Origin: Desulfobacula sp.
Lineage (GTDB): Bacteria > Desulfobacterota > Desulfobacteria > Desulfobacterales > Desulfobacteraceae
Direction of reading: 5' to 3'
NCBI RefSeq assembly: GCF_030145145.1
Contig: NZ_JAQYWD010000035.1
Coordinates: 1-64,000 of the forward strand
DNA: 64,000 nt
Shown here piece after piece: positions 17,314 through 27,068 of the stretch. Position 1 is the first letter of the stretch. Every line of letters starts with the position of its first letter. The notes beneath the pieces are model-generated. The model saw only the letters and a list, made by a program, of their open reading frames with translations. It did no database searches and was not told where the DNA came from. The translations under genes were made by a program, and so were the position numbers.

Positions 17314-18709
17314 AGGCAAGTGGAAATAATAAAATCGCCAAAATTTGCTAATAATATGTGATATCAACAGCCCATTTTTCAATGCCGGGAATTCTGTCAA
17401 AACCTTTTTCCAATTGTTCCATTGCCTTTTGTGTGAGCTTAACACCTTTCGCATATACACCTTTAACAAACTCGACTGTTGGATTTTTTCCATTCCATTT
17501 CATTGTACGAGCTAAACCAAGTACTTTTTCTATACTATCAAGGATTTCTCCTCTCCAATGATTTTCCAGTACTCCCCATACACGCTCAATAGGATTGTAT
17601 TTGCTGTGATATGGCGGATAATATGCTAAGCATATATTTATCTCATTGGCTTTTGCAAAGTCCACTAAGCGACTCATAAATTGACTCCTTCGGCTATTAT
17701 TATCCGGACCGTTGTCTGAATTAATAACGATCGTGTGCAAATCAATTCGATTTTTTATAAAAGACCAGAGTGATTCTAAGGCATCGACCATAAAATCGGA
17801 AGTCGCAAAGCTTTGGGTAAAAAAGAAATAATTCTCATCCCATTCCGGAATAGCAATACCAAATAATTTTAACTTCGATTCTGGCTCAAAGTCATGATCA
17901 GAACCGGACAAACCATATCGATTACAGCCACCTCTTGAAAAGGGGCCAATGTTAACAGTTGCCTTAGTATCTATCGAAATTCGAAGAACACCTTCTGTTT
18001 CATCTGCTATTTTGTTTGTAGAATGGACATAATTGAAGATGGCATCGGTTTCTGGGATTTTTTTTTGGGCTTACATTTGCCAACTTTTTTAAGCCGATAT
18101 CCCATTTGGTTGAGCTTACTGTTTATCGTTCGTATAGTGGGTAACTCTTGATCAGTGTATCCTTTGTCTTCTTTTAGCCTTCTGTGCACCTCTGTAGCCG
18201 TTATCGGAGAATATAATTTCGTTGTTCGAAAAGTGGGATCTGTCTGGCTTATCGGTGACACAATGTCCTCAATATCTTCAAGTAAATTGACAAGATGTTG
18301 TTCAACTGGTTTTCTGCCCCTGCCGGAATAGTTATCACAGCATGTGATTCCTGATTTTAGTTCGGCCAAACCTTTTCGGATTGTAGTACGATCCCAACCC
18401 AATTCTCGTTCTGCTCTTAGCGGACCACCATATCCCAAATTAAAAACAACACGTGCCATGAATAATCTTCGCTCGCTGCCTTTAAGCTGATTTTTCGTTT
18501 CATTTAAAAAAGTTTTAACTTGAGGTGTCAATTTTTTAAATGAAAATAAATCGTACTTATTGCTTTTATCATCTATCATGCTTTTTCCTTTTGAAAAGTT
18601 GCTTTTTGCATGATGATCATATTTTATTTTTATTTGGCTGTCTACAGAAGAATTTTTTAAACTATGTTCAACAATATATTATTGGTGATTTTATTATTTC
18701 CGCTTGCCT
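17314..18709 (-). mobile_element. ISAzo13-type insertion sequence
   Basis: A 1396-bp element bounded by inverted repeats of about 26 bp: AGGCAAGTGGAAATAATAA on the left, and on the right the same read in reverse with T changed to C. It carries one transposase reading frame split by a shift at an A9 run. It sits between epsI (stop at 18715) and the exosortase gene, in the same orientation as both. No clear target duplication is seen at the ends I place. Confidence 0.8.
17348..18579 (-). CDS. ISAzo13-family transposase, two frames joined at an A9 run
   Basis: The first frame (18007-18579, 190 codons) has the helix-turn-helix part of this family (AERELGWDRTTIRKGL, then SGRGRKPVEQHL). The second (17348-17911 from its first Met, open further upstream) has the DDE part, with INSDNGPDNNSRRSQF and YYPPYHSKYNPIERVWG. 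The break is at nine A residues (18058-18066 on the plus strand). A -1 shift there gives KKKIPETDAIF, then TKATVNIGPFSRGG, which is the expected continuation. It may be programmed frameshifting or slippage, or a disabling single-base loss. All other parts look intact. Confidence 0.75.
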
Positions 18710-18714
18710 TACTT

Positions 18715-19350
18715 TCACGAAGGAATGTGTTCATTGAGAACCGGATAAACCGCATTTGCAAAGTCCTTTAATATGTTAATCGTTGTTTCTTCATCGACCA
18801 TAACTGGAGAAATCAGACGAACAAAAGAGCCGTCTGTCCTGTGTTTTGTGATTGAATCAATAACCAGCCATATTTTCTGCATATATTCTGAAGAAATAAT
18901 TCTTCCCCTTGACTGGAACCAGTAAAGAACAACCTGTTTTTCAGCCCCTTTTTGAAGTAAGAGATTTATAACCCGGATATTCTTTTGCGCATCAGCTACC
19001 TTAACCGTTTCAATGGAAGTGTCTGTAATTTTCCAACCAGCACCGGGCATGCAGTTTTTAGGGGAATGGATTATGTCTCCCTCTTTCTGGCTTTGATAAA
19101 ACCCGACATAGAGGTTAACCGTTTCACCAGAAACTTTCCTGTAATTTGCTAGAATATAGTCTTCAACACCCAAGATATTGTATACCTCTTGGTCCAGCTC
19201 ACCTTTTTTACCTTCCCACTGGCCAATTTCAAGGGGAAATTCACTGAACGGCTTGTTGGGGGAAATCCGTTCTGACTGGCTGGCAAAGATAGTGAGGACA
19301 GCTGTTACCAGCATGATTGTGATTATTATTATTGTTCTTTTATAGGTCAT
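18715..19350 (-). CDS. epsI: EpsI-family exosortase-associated protein
   Basis: A 211-residue protein with one N-terminal membrane helix (TIIIITIMLVTAVLTIFAS) and a periplasmic domain. The family core is visible as FPLEIGQWEG, then YVGFYQSQKEGDIIHSPKN with CMPGAGW, and LYWFQSRGR. EpsI proteins accompany exosortases in EPS biosynthesis, either as a separate gene or fused to the exosortase C-terminus. Their biochemical role is not settled. The stop codon is only 5 bases from the right end of the insertion sequence, so the reading frame is untouched but the downstream exosortase gene may be affected. Confidence 0.88.
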   Translation of the reverse strand: MTYKRTIIIITIMLVTAVLTIFASQSERISPNKPFSEFPLEIGQWEGKKGELDQEVYNILGVEDYILANYRKVSGETVNLYVGFYQSQKEGDIIHSPKNCMPGAGWKITDTSIETVKVADAQKNIRVINLLLQKGAEKQVVLYWFQSRGRIISSEYMQKIWLVIDSITKHRTDGSFVRLISPVMVDEETTINILKDFANAVYPVLNEHIPS

Positions 19351-19361
19351 ATTTTAGTATT

Positions 19362-19389
19362 GGGTTATGGGTTATGGGTTATGGGTTAT
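19362..19389. repeat. Four tandem heptamers GGGTTAT
   Basis: Four perfect copies of GGGTTAT lie between epsI and the epimerase gene. Related G/T-rich tandem motifs occur in other gaps of the locus (17232-17262, 22865-22890, and the complementary form at 36488-36520). Confidence 0.85.
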
Positions 19390-19429
19390 GCGTTTTGAGT
19401 TCTTCAGGCCTGTCAGCAATCGAGTTGTT

Positions 19430-20566
19430 TCATCCAGACTCACGACTCAAAACTCGTTGAATACAATCGGCAACCCGGGATGCTGTATGTCCATCCCAAA
19501 GGGCAGGTTTTCTGCCTTTTGAAAACGTTCCTTCAAGGACATGGTCAACCCTCCGGGAAATATTCTCGTGGCTGCAAAGCAGATTCGTTCCTTGTGTAAT
19601 TGTTATGGGCCTTTCTGTATTAGATCTTAATGTGAGGCAGGGTATTCCCAGATAGGTCGTTTCCTCCTGGACACCCCCGGAATCGGTTATTAACAGGCGG
19701 CTGCCCATGACAAGATTCATAAAATCTTTATACCCCAGGGGGTCTGTCAGATGGATATCGTTTGCCATCTGCAGGATACTTTCAAGGCCTGTTTCTTTAA
19801 GCTGGGCCAATGTTCTTGGATGAACCGGGAAAATCAACGGAATTTTTAAAGAAATTGCTGACAGGGCAGTACAGAGCTTTTCCAAGATTTCAGGGGTATC
19901 CACATTCGAAGGTCTGTGCAGGGTTACAAGTCCGTAGGACCCTCTGCTAAGACCAAAACTACCGGATATATTTAGATTTTCTATTTTTGATCTGAGCATT
20001 TCAAGGGAATCAATCATGATATTTCCGACACAGGTGACCTTCTCTTTGGCTATCCCTGCTTTTATAAGATTTTCATCCCCATCCACTGATGGTGTCCAGA
20101 GAAAATCAGCAATGGAATCGGTTACAATCCGGTTGATTTCTTCGGGCATGGTCCGGTCAAAAGACCGAAGGCCAGCTTCAAGGTGGGCTGTTTTGATGCC
20201 CAGTTTAACAGCTGCCAGGGTTGCCGCAATCGTGGAATTGACATCACCGACAACGACCACAAGATCAGGTTTTTCTTCCATTAGAACTTTTTCATAGGCC
20301 ATCATCACATGGCCTGTCTGCTCAGCATGGGTCCCGCTGCCAACATTAAGATGGATGTGAGGTTCCGGCAAATCGAAATCTTTAAAAAAGACATCTGACA
20401 TGTTCAGGTCATAATGCTGACCCGTATGGACGATGACAGGATCAATGCCTTTTCTTTGCACAAGCTCATGATACAGCGGTGCAATTTTCATGAAATTGGG
20501 CCTTGCCGCGGCTATCAGGTGAATTTTTTTCATGGGATACTTAAAAGATTCCTTAATAAATTTCAT
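19430..20566 (-). CDS. wecB: UDP-N-acetylglucosamine 2-epimerase (non-hydrolysing)
   Basis: A 378-residue cytoplasmic enzyme that interconverts UDP-GlcNAc and UDP-ManNAc. Seen: RPNFMKIAPLYHEL at the N-terminus, HTGQHYDLNMSDVFF, HLEAGLRSFDRTMPEEINR and the C-terminal TDSGGVQEETTYLGIPCLT, all standard for WecB. It supplies N-acetylmannosamine or its oxidised form for the polymer; the dehydrogenase at 35035-36324 could oxidise the product. Two starts are possible: the ATG at 20566 (GGAAAG six bases upstream, overlapping the previous gene by 14 bases) and the ATG at 20533 (MKKIHLIAAARPN), which aligns better with the family. Confidence 0.92.
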   Translation of the reverse strand: MKFIKESFKYPMKKIHLIAAARPNFMKIAPLYHELVQRKGIDPVIVHTGQHYDLNMSDVFFKDFDLPEPHIHLNVGSGTHAEQTGHVMMAYEKVLMEEKPDLVVVVGDVNSTIAATLAAVKLGIKTAHLEAGLRSFDRTMPEEINRIVTDSIADFLWTPSVDGDENLIKAGIAKEKVTCVGNIMIDSLEMLRSKIENLNISGSFGLSRGSYGLVTLHRPSNVDTPEILEKLCTALSAISLKIPLIFPVHPRTLAQLKETGLESILQMANDIHLTDPLGYKDFMNLVMGSRLLITDSGGVQEETTYLGIPCLTLRSNTERPITITQGTNLLCSHENISRRVDHVLEGTFSKGRKPALWDGHTASRVADCIQRVLSRESG

Positions 20567-22118
20567 TTTTGCTTTCCAAAGCCCGTCTGGAGGGTGAATT
20601 GACTATACTGACGGGTCTCACCGGAACAAAGCTGACAGAAAAAGTGGCCTTGTTTTCCTTGTAAGCCTCTCTTTCATTTGTATCTGTATCAAAATCCGTG
20701 TGCGTATAGGTGAGATTAAACCGCAGCCATTTCAGGGGGTTCCAGGAAAGGCCGCCGCCAAACGTCGTTTCATCGTCTGTTCTATCAGCGGTCAATTCAT
20801 TGTATTGATTCTGGCTATAGGATCCAAACAGGTTTGACGACAAGCTTTTCAGGACCTGATAGTTCAATTGAAACCCTGCCTGATATGTATTGGTCTTGCT
20901 GTTATTATCATTTGACCCCTGATAATCATTCACTTTATATGATCCGGATAAATTTGAAGACATTCTTTTGAGAAGCTGATAATTCAAATCAAAGCCTGCC
21001 TGATAATAAATTGAGAACCCCTGATTTATATCCTCACCACCGGAATCTTCATATCCGCTGGCGCCTGTAAGGGTTAATGATCCTTTTTTACTGAAATTAA
21101 ACGTCTTATACATATCCAGATCAAGAAATGGATCTATTGAACTTTCTTCATTCTCCCATTCCTGGAACAAAACCCCCAGGCCGAGAGAAATCTTTGAATC
21201 CTCTGTCACCTGCCAGTCAAACCCTGCCGAAGGATGATAGATGGTATGATCTCCAGCATCTTCATCTGAATAGTAATGTCTGTATTTTAAATACCCGTCA
21301 AGATGTCGTGAATATTTTCTAAGATACCGGACGTGTCCTTCATATATTTCAATGTCATTGGTAGCATCTTCATACGATTTGTTGTCATAAGAGACATTTG
21401 AATCCAGTCCGTTCAGCGGTGTTACCCAATAAGTGATGAATGCGGAAGGTTTGTAGCGCGTGTACTCATCTTCATCAGAACTTTTATAATCGTCAAATGC
21501 ATATAAAAAATTCAAGCCCATTTCATCTTTTTTACCGAATTGATTGCTGATGCCAGCATTTGTTTGATTTACTTGATGTTCTTTATAGGTACCGGTTCTA
21601 TCCTGCTGATCATAACTGTTCGTATACAACTGAGATAAAAAAACCTCGGTATTTTTAGACAGCTGACTGGTTGCGGATAGCGATGCTGTGTTTTCCCAGG
21701 AATCCCCCTGATAGGCGGCTTCATTGTCATTTTGACTGTCACTGGTATACGCCAGATGGGCATTGATATTGGTATGTTTAGAAGGATTAAACTCACCGTC
21801 AAGGGATACATTATGTACGAATCCGTCTCTGTCATCCAGGTTTTTATAATCTTTATATTCAGGATTATAGGCCAGGTAAATCTCATTTGTTTTATCGAGG
21901 AATCCAACAGAAAACCCTAAACCATAGGCGGTAATATATTCTTCCTGTGTGTTGTTTTGTGTCTGGAAATAATTATCACTATATTCCTCTGTTATGGTCA
22001 CTGTCGGGACAAACTGGGTAATGGTTCTCGAAAATGAGGAAGAGCAGGAGATAAAAAGAATCAAAAAAACGGATATCAACACTGTTATATATTTTTGACT
22101 GTAAAAACATATTCCCAT
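20553..22118 (-). CDS. Outer-membrane beta-barrel protein of the EPS locus
   Basis: A 521-residue protein with a signal peptide (ITVLISVFLILFISCSSSFS, with a possible lipobox Cys) followed by many alternating amphipathic strands rich in Tyr, Asp and Asn, for example TITEEYSDNYFQTQNNTQEE and LTYTHTDFDTDTNE. It ends with a strand that closes in a hydrophobic residue. This is the pattern of the large outer-membrane porin-like proteins in exosortase/PEP-CTERM loci that probably let the polymer out. Repeats of the motif SSNLSGSYKVN suggest duplicated hairpins. The repeat A1 element separates it from the export protein gene upstream. Confidence 0.75.
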   Translation of the reverse strand: MGICFYSQKYITVLISVFLILFISCSSSFSRTITQFVPTVTITEEYSDNYFQTQNNTQEEYITAYGLGFSVGFLDKTNEIYLAYNPEYKDYKNLDDRDGFVHNVSLDGEFNPSKHTNINAHLAYTSDSQNDNEAAYQGDSWENTASLSATSQLSKNTEVFLSQLYTNSYDQQDRTGTYKEHQVNQTNAGISNQFGKKDEMGLNFLYAFDDYKSSDEDEYTRYKPSAFITYWVTPLNGLDSNVSYDNKSYEDATNDIEIYEGHVRYLRKYSRHLDGYLKYRHYYSDEDAGDHTIYHPSAGFDWQVTEDSKISLGLGVLFQEWENEESSIDPFLDLDMYKTFNFSKKGSLTLTGASGYEDSGGEDINQGFSIYYQAGFDLNYQLLKRMSSNLSGSYKVNDYQGSNDNNSKTNTYQAGFQLNYQVLKSLSSNLFGSYSQNQYNELTADRTDDETTFGGGLSWNPLKWLRFNLTYTHTDFDTDTNEREAYKENKATFSVSFVPVRPVSIVNSPSRRALESKNEIY

Positions 22119-22157
22119 TTCAGTCTCCTTATTTAAAAGCGGTAAATTTTGGAGAAT

Positions 22158-22250
22158 GGGGTCAGGCTTGCGTTATTGGCACTTTTGCCGGCCTCTGACC
22201 TTAAATTGTTCAGGCTTTGATCAAAAGCACAATAACACAAGCCTGACCCC
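22158..22250 (+). repeat. Repeat family A, copy A1
   Basis: A 93-bp imperfect palindrome. The left arm is GGGGTCAGGCTTGCGTTATTG and the right arm ends CAATAACACAAGCCTGACCCC, each shown here with one base beyond the shared 20. The conserved G/A mismatch (GCG against CAC) fixes its orientation as plus. It fills the gap between the export and porin genes. Confidence 0.9.
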
Positions 22251-22264
22251 ATTTAGTTGTTTAG

Positions 22265-22825
22265 TTACGGGACAATGATGATATCATCGGCCTTTAAAAC
22301 AATATCCTTGCCCAGCTTGCCTTTTACGATATCATCATAATCAATTATGATGATTTTTTCAGTGGTTCCTTCTTTCCGGTAGAGAATAATCTCATCTTTT
22401 GCAGCCCATTCCGTAAATCCATTGGCAAGCGCAAAGGCCTGAACAATGGTCAGTTTTTTAACTAACGGGTATTCGCCAACGTTCTGTATTTCACCCAAAA
22501 TATAATATTTTTGACTGACAGCCCCAACAAGGGTTACCGTAACCGTTGGCGCCTCAACAAAATCAGCCAGTTTTTTTTCGATGGTGTTTTTCAGTTCAAT
22601 CGTTGTAACCCCTTCTGCCTGGAGATCATCCAGGAGCGGAAAGGTGATCTTTCCATCACTTCTCACCTGGATTGCATCAAAAGACAGGTCTGGTTCCTTC
22701 CAGGTATTGACTTTTAAAACATCTCCAATTCCAATTTTATAATCTTCACCAAAACTTAAGGAAATTGAACACAATAAAACGATCAGTACGATGGGTACAA
22801 CTGATATTGTCTTCCTGTTAAACAT
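22265..22825 (-). CDS. Polysaccharide export protein (Wza/EpsE family, short form)
   Basis: A 186-residue exported protein with a signal peptide (VVPIVLIVLLCSISLSFG). The polysaccharide-export domain begins YKIGIGDVLKVNTWKEPDLS and continues with RSDGKITFPLLDDL. A single SLBB-like part follows (YYILGEIQNVGEYPL). It has the short length usual in XrtA loci and lacks the extra C-terminal helix of Wza. It would form or line the periplasmic to outer-membrane export channel together with the porin-like protein of the next gene and the chain-length protein at 25225-26901. Confidence 0.9.
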   Translation of the reverse strand: MFNRKTISVVPIVLIVLLCSISLSFGEDYKIGIGDVLKVNTWKEPDLSFDAIQVRSDGKITFPLLDDLQAEGVTTIELKNTIEKKLADFVEAPTVTVTLVGAVSQKYYILGEIQNVGEYPLVKKLTIVQAFALANGFTEWAAKDEIILYRKEGTTEKIIIIDYDDIVKGKLGKDIVLKADDIIIVP

Positions 22826-22935
22826 AGCTCCGCCCTTTCGATTACATCGATTGTAGTTAGTTGAGAGTATTGAGTGGTGAGTGGTGAGAAAATAGTGAAC
22901 TGGCTAATCATATCTCAAAACTCACTACTATTATA

Positions 22936-24330
22936 CTATCTTGCACCCCTGCCAAACAAAACCGTTTTTATCGTCCGCAGGATAATAATTACATCCATTA
23001 ACAGGGACATATTTTTGATATAAAAAAGTTCATAATTCAATTTTTCAATGGCATCTTCAATCGTTGCGCCATAATCGTAGGAAACCTGAGCCCAGCCTGT
23101 CACGCCCGGTTTAACATTAAACCGCTGGGCATAAAAAGGGATCTGCTTTTCTAGCTCATCCGTAAAATATTTACGCTCCGGCCGGGGGCCGACAAGACTC
23201 ATTTTTCCGATTAAAACCTCCCAAAGCTGGGGAAGTTCGTCAATCCGGTATTTTCTAATCACCTTTCCAACCCTGGTAATCCGGTGATCATTCTCCTGGG
23301 CCCAGACCGGCCCAGTCGATTTTTCAGCTCCCACGACCATGGAGCGAAACTTATGCATCATATATTCTTTTTCATTTATCCCCACCCTGTCCTGGGAAAA
23401 CAAGACCGGTCCCTTTGAATCCAGTTTGATCAGGATGGCAACAAGGGCAAACAGCGGGGACAAAAGAACGAGCAGAACCAATGAAAGGACAATATCTTCA
23501 ATCCTTTTAAAAATTGTTTTAAGTCTTGATTTTCTGAATCCATCGGAAAAGATCAACCAGGACGGGTTGATCTTGGTCACCAGGACCTTGCCGGTGAGCA
23601 TTTCATAAAAAGAGCTGCCTTCAATGACTTCAATACCGGTTGTTCTGCAGTGAATAAGTTCATCTATGGGAAAGGAGCCCCTTTTTTCTTTTAAGGCTAC
23701 CACCACTTTATTTATTCCCATGGCAATAGCAATTTGAGAAATTTTTTTTTTGTCTTTCCGGACAATAACAGTATCCGGCAGTTCAATCGGGTAGTCCTCA
23801 TTTTCCGAATCCGGAATCATGATGGCCACCGTGTATCCGCAATCAATTGTGGTATTAATCTCTTTGAATATACCAATTGCCAGGCTGCTGGAGCCTAAAA
23901 TGATGATATGCTCATTAAAAATGCCTTTGTTTAAAATCTGGATATAAAAAAGTCTCCACCCAATGATGAAAAACAAAAGAAAAAAAATACTTAATAGAAA
24001 AACTTTCTGATCGATGATTGCCAGGGGAAATACAAAATAAACAACCGCCAGGGCAATTGACGTTATGCCTAACGCCTGGAGAAGCCGAATACTGGTTTCA
24101 GTCAAACTTGAGGATATATCAAAATCATACAACTCATTATAATATAGGCAGGTCTGACAGACAATTGTAATTAACGCGATTCTTAACACAAGCAAAGCAT
24201 CAAACAAATATGAAGTTGAAAACGTCAAGAGGACAGTAGAAAGAAGAACAGATCCGAATATAATAATGCCTTCGAAAATAAAAAAAATAATATTCCGTAT
24301 GGGAAAATACTGTTTTAACAGTCTAAGCAT
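22936..24330 (-). CDS. Undecaprenyl-phosphate sugar phosphotransferase (priming glycosyltransferase, XrtA-associated)
   Basis: A 464-residue protein with an N-terminal block of four or five membrane helices, a central Rossmann-like part (about residues 140-240) and a C-terminal bacterial sugar transferase domain. That domain is shown by DRVGINEKEYMMHKFRSMV, RKYRIDELPQLWEVLIG and MSLVGPRPERKYFTDELE. It starts repeat-unit synthesis by placing a sugar-1-phosphate on undecaprenyl phosphate at the inner membrane. The layout is that of the WcaJ-like family in exosortase A loci. It lies 20 bases after the kinase gene, in the same operon. Confidence 0.9.
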   Translation of the reverse strand: MLRLLKQYFPIRNIIFFIFEGIIIFGSVLLSTVLLTFSTSYLFDALLVLRIALITIVCQTCLYYNELYDFDISSSLTETSIRLLQALGITSIALAVVYFVFPLAIIDQKVFLLSIFFLLFFIIGWRLFYIQILNKGIFNEHIIILGSSSLAIGIFKEINTTIDCGYTVAIMIPDSENEDYPIELPDTVIVRKDKKKISQIAIAMGINKVVVALKEKRGSFPIDELIHCRTTGIEVIEGSSFYEMLTGKVLVTKINPSWLIFSDGFRKSRLKTIFKRIEDIVLSLVLLVLLSPLFALVAILIKLDSKGPVLFSQDRVGINEKEYMMHKFRSMVVGAEKSTGPVWAQENDHRITRVGKVIRKYRIDELPQLWEVLIGKMSLVGPRPERKYFTDELEKQIPFYAQRFNVKPGVTGWAQVSYDYGATIEDAIEKLNYELFYIKNMSLLMDVIIILRTIKTVLFGRGAR

Positions 24331-24350
24331 TTTTCAAAGGAGACCCCAAA

Positions 24351-25208
24351 TTATTTACCATATCCATAGCTATATCCGTATCCATATTTATAATACCCAT
24401 AGCCATAACCAATTCTCTTTTCGGCAAAATTATGGACAACACCAAGAATTTTTTCTCTACCATAAATACTAATAATATCCTGAACATCTTTCTTCCGTGT
24501 TTTCCCGTGACGGATGACCAGGATGATGGCATCGACCTGCCTGGCAAGGACATTTCCTTCAGATGTAATGTAGGGCGGCGGTGTATCAATAATGATATAG
24601 CGATCACTGTATCTTAATTTTACTTCATGAATCAATCGCCTCATTTGATCGGATGAGATCAATTCCGATGGATTCTTTGGAATGGTGCCCCCTGGCAGAA
24701 TCGTCAACTTGCTCACAAACGTTTTTAAAAGCAGGGAAGACAATGGTGTTGCCGTTGACAGATAGTCACTCAATCCCTTGGAAGTGTCAAACCCGAACGA
24801 CCGATGAATGGTTGGCGACCGAAGATCGCAGTCGATTAACAGGACATGCTCATCAATGCTTTGCGCAATACTGATGGCCAGATTTGCAGCCACAAAGGAT
24901 TTACCTTCGTTGGGAGAAGCACTTGTAATCATGATGCTCCTGGGAGAAGTCCCTTTTTCAGGAAACATAATATTATTTTTCAGCAACCTGAATTGTTCCG
25001 ATTCTACCGAGGAAGGGTTAATAACCGTAACAAGCGTCGGATCTATTCCTTCCGGTATACGCGCTATAGTATCCGTCCGGGGGGTCTCCTGATGGGAGAC
25101 CTCAAAATCACTTTTTACCGTATCCGATATATGTTCATGACCCAAATCCACATTCAAGTCCACTTTTTCTAAATTATTTTTTTCCAATGCTTTATAAATT
25201 TTGCCCAA
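24351..25208 (-). CDS. Bacterial tyrosine autokinase, XrtA-associated
   Basis: A 285-residue cytoplasmic BY-kinase. Walker A is SASPNEGKSFVAANLA near residue 98, Walker A' is VLLIDCDLRSPT and Walker B is YIIIDTPPP. The C-terminus is a Tyr-rich tail with about eleven Tyr in the last 21 residues alternating with Gly, the autophosphorylation cluster of this class. It partners with the chain-length protein encoded 16 bases upstream (25225-26901); in many bacteria the two are one protein. Phosphorylation cycling controls polymer length and export. The N-terminus (MGKIYKALEK) is typical of the PEP-CTERM-linked subfamily. Confidence 0.92.
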   Translation of the reverse strand: MGKIYKALEKNNLEKVDLNVDLGHEHISDTVKSDFEVSHQETPRTDTIARIPEGIDPTLVTVINPSSVESEQFRLLKNNIMFPEKGTSPRSIMITSASPNEGKSFVAANLAISIAQSIDEHVLLIDCDLRSPTIHRSFGFDTSKGLSDYLSTATPLSSLLLKTFVSKLTILPGGTIPKNPSELISSDQMRRLIHEVKLRYSDRYIIIDTPPPYITSEGNVLARQVDAIILVIRHGKTRKKDVQDIISIYGREKILGVVHNFAEKRIGYGYGYYKYGYGYSYGYGK

Positions 25209-25224
25209 ACCAATAGCTCCCGGA

Positions 25225-26901
25225 TTAAATATTGAAAGTGAATTTTATGAAATTAAGGGTCCGATCAAGGCCTTTATGATTCAGTATTGCAAAAAAAGAC
25301 AGGAATACGCCGGCATAGATGACAAAACAGGAAAATGCAGTCAGTTCTACTCTCTTTTTAATTTTATCATATCGCGTTGGCAATGGCGGAATAACAGCAA
25401 AAATAGTTAACCCAAGATCATTTTCAATCTGTTCCTCCCGTCGGATAGAGGTATTCAAAATCTCAAGGAGAAAAATGATGCCGGCACCAACGCCAAACCC
25501 TGAAGCAACAGACATTAGAAACAACATTCTTACGTTCGGCGATGTTGGCTTTTCAGGAAGTCTGGCATGATCCAGTATCCTGAACTGCTCGCCTTTTTGC
25601 TTCTTTTCCATATTGAGGGAAAGTTCCGCTTCAAGTTGCCGGTCCAGCAGGGAATTAAAAACACCTTGAATATTGGAATAATCTCTTTGTAACGATTGGA
25701 GTTCCAGTTCCCGTTTAGGCGTATCTTCAACCTTTGCCTCGTATAGTTTCATCTGTTGTTCAATTTTAAGGATATCAGACTGAATCTTATTTATTTCAGT
25801 TCTAATCTGTTTCATTTGAAGTTCCTGCTGCATTGCAGCAAAATTCGGCATTTGTGTTTCAAGATTTGTCTCATCACCGATTGCATCGATGGAATCAATC
25901 TCTTCACCAGGCACTTCTTCCACCATTGAATTCTTTTCTTCTTCAATGGTTTTTTCGAGCTTTTCAATTATTTTCTTGAGCTTTACGACATCCGGATGCC
26001 GTTGTGTATACTTGAATAAAAGGGTGTCATACTGTTTTTTTACCATGGAAAGCTTTTGGGCATTTTCCGATTCTTCAAACCCGACTTCATCTTCAAAATC
26101 AAAAGATGAAAACTGGTCACCCGATCCCTGGGTTGCCATCTCCCTGGACTGGGCAATTTGAGTCTCAAGCAGATTTAATGAACCCTTAGCCTGCCTTAAC
26201 TGCTCTTGCTTATTGGTCATCTGCAACTGGAGCCTGTCAAGTGTCCTCAAGTTGGTTTCAAGCTCATCCGGAAGCCCCCCCAGATATTTGGCCCGGTATT
26301 CCGACAGTCTTCGCTCACGGTCTTCCAGTTTTTGCCGGGTTTTTTCAAGTTCAGAATCAAGAAACTCGCTCGTACCGACAGCCTGGGCTTCCCTGACCTT
26401 TAAGTTTTCATCCATAAAATAACTGGCCAAAGTATTGGCGATTCTCATGACCTTTTGAGGATCACTGCCTTTGAAAACAATGGAAAACGCGTCTGTCCCC
26501 CCCCGGGCTCTTTCAATCCTTACGTTAACCCGTCTTCTCATAGCAGCGATTTTATCTTCAAGGTACATATTTTCAGCACCTTCAAACAAACCGAACTGAT
26601 CAATAATTTTCTCAAGATTGCTCCGGCTCAATATCTGCTGGGAAATGGTGCTGATTCTTTCATTGATGGATGAGGTGACAACCGATCGAATATAGCTGGT
26701 CGGAACCCTTTGGGGCTGAACCAGAATCATGGTAGCCGCTTCATAGGTTTTTTTGGCGGTCAAGGTGGTGTAGAGACCAACCGTGAGCGTTATGCAAAGG
26801 GGGATAATGATAAACCATCTTCTCCTGATGATAATTTCAAGTATCTGATCCGGTTTAATCGGCAGTTGAGATTGAAAAGAATCTGGCATACTGTTTTCCA
26901 A
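25225..26901 (-). CDS. Polysaccharide chain-length determinant (Wzz family, XrtA-associated)
   Basis: A 558-residue inner-membrane protein with the Wzz layout. A first helix near residues 30-50 (RRRWFIIIPLCITLTVGLYT) is followed by a long periplasmic coiled coil (Glu/Lys/Gln-rich, residues 150-420) and a second helix near 460-485 with the Pro-rich entry LPEKPTSPNVRM. A third helix near the C-terminus (LTAFSCFVIYAGVFLSFFA) is usual for the exosortase-linked subfamily. It has no kinase motifs; the kinase is the next gene. It is the first gene of the main EPS operon, whose sigma-54-type promoter lies about 170 bases upstream. Confidence 0.9.
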   Translation of the reverse strand: MENSMPDSFQSQLPIKPDQILEIIIRRRWFIIIPLCITLTVGLYTTLTAKKTYEAATMILVQPQRVPTSYIRSVVTSSINERISTISQQILSRSNLEKIIDQFGLFEGAENMYLEDKIAAMRRRVNVRIERARGGTDAFSIVFKGSDPQKVMRIANTLASYFMDENLKVREAQAVGTSEFLDSELEKTRQKLEDRERRLSEYRAKYLGGLPDELETNLRTLDRLQLQMTNKQEQLRQAKGSLNLLETQIAQSREMATQGSGDQFSSFDFEDEVGFEESENAQKLSMVKKQYDTLLFKYTQRHPDVVKLKKIIEKLEKTIEEEKNSMVEEVPGEEIDSIDAIGDETNLETQMPNFAAMQQELQMKQIRTEINKIQSDILKIEQQMKLYEAKVEDTPKRELELQSLQRDYSNIQGVFNSLLDRQLEAELSLNMEKKQKGEQFRILDHARLPEKPTSPNVRMLFLMSVASGFGVGAGIIFLLEILNTSIRREEQIENDLGLTIFAVIPPLPTRYDKIKKRVELTAFSCFVIYAGVFLSFFAILNHKGLDRTLNFIKFTFNI

Positions 26902-27068
26902 TTTATTATTTATGCTTCAGTGAAATCTGAGCTGCCATCTTTTAACAATATAATGAATTTGTCAATACCAAACCCCAATAAATGGCTTAATTACAATGTT
27001 CTCCGAGCCCATAAGACCATAAGTGTTATCTACAATAGGTCGACCATTGCCGCGAATAGCTTTAGTAA

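Noticed and set aside
17269-17493. 74-residue frame at the left end of the insertion sequence
   Set aside because: It is out of frame with the transposase and crosses the element end.
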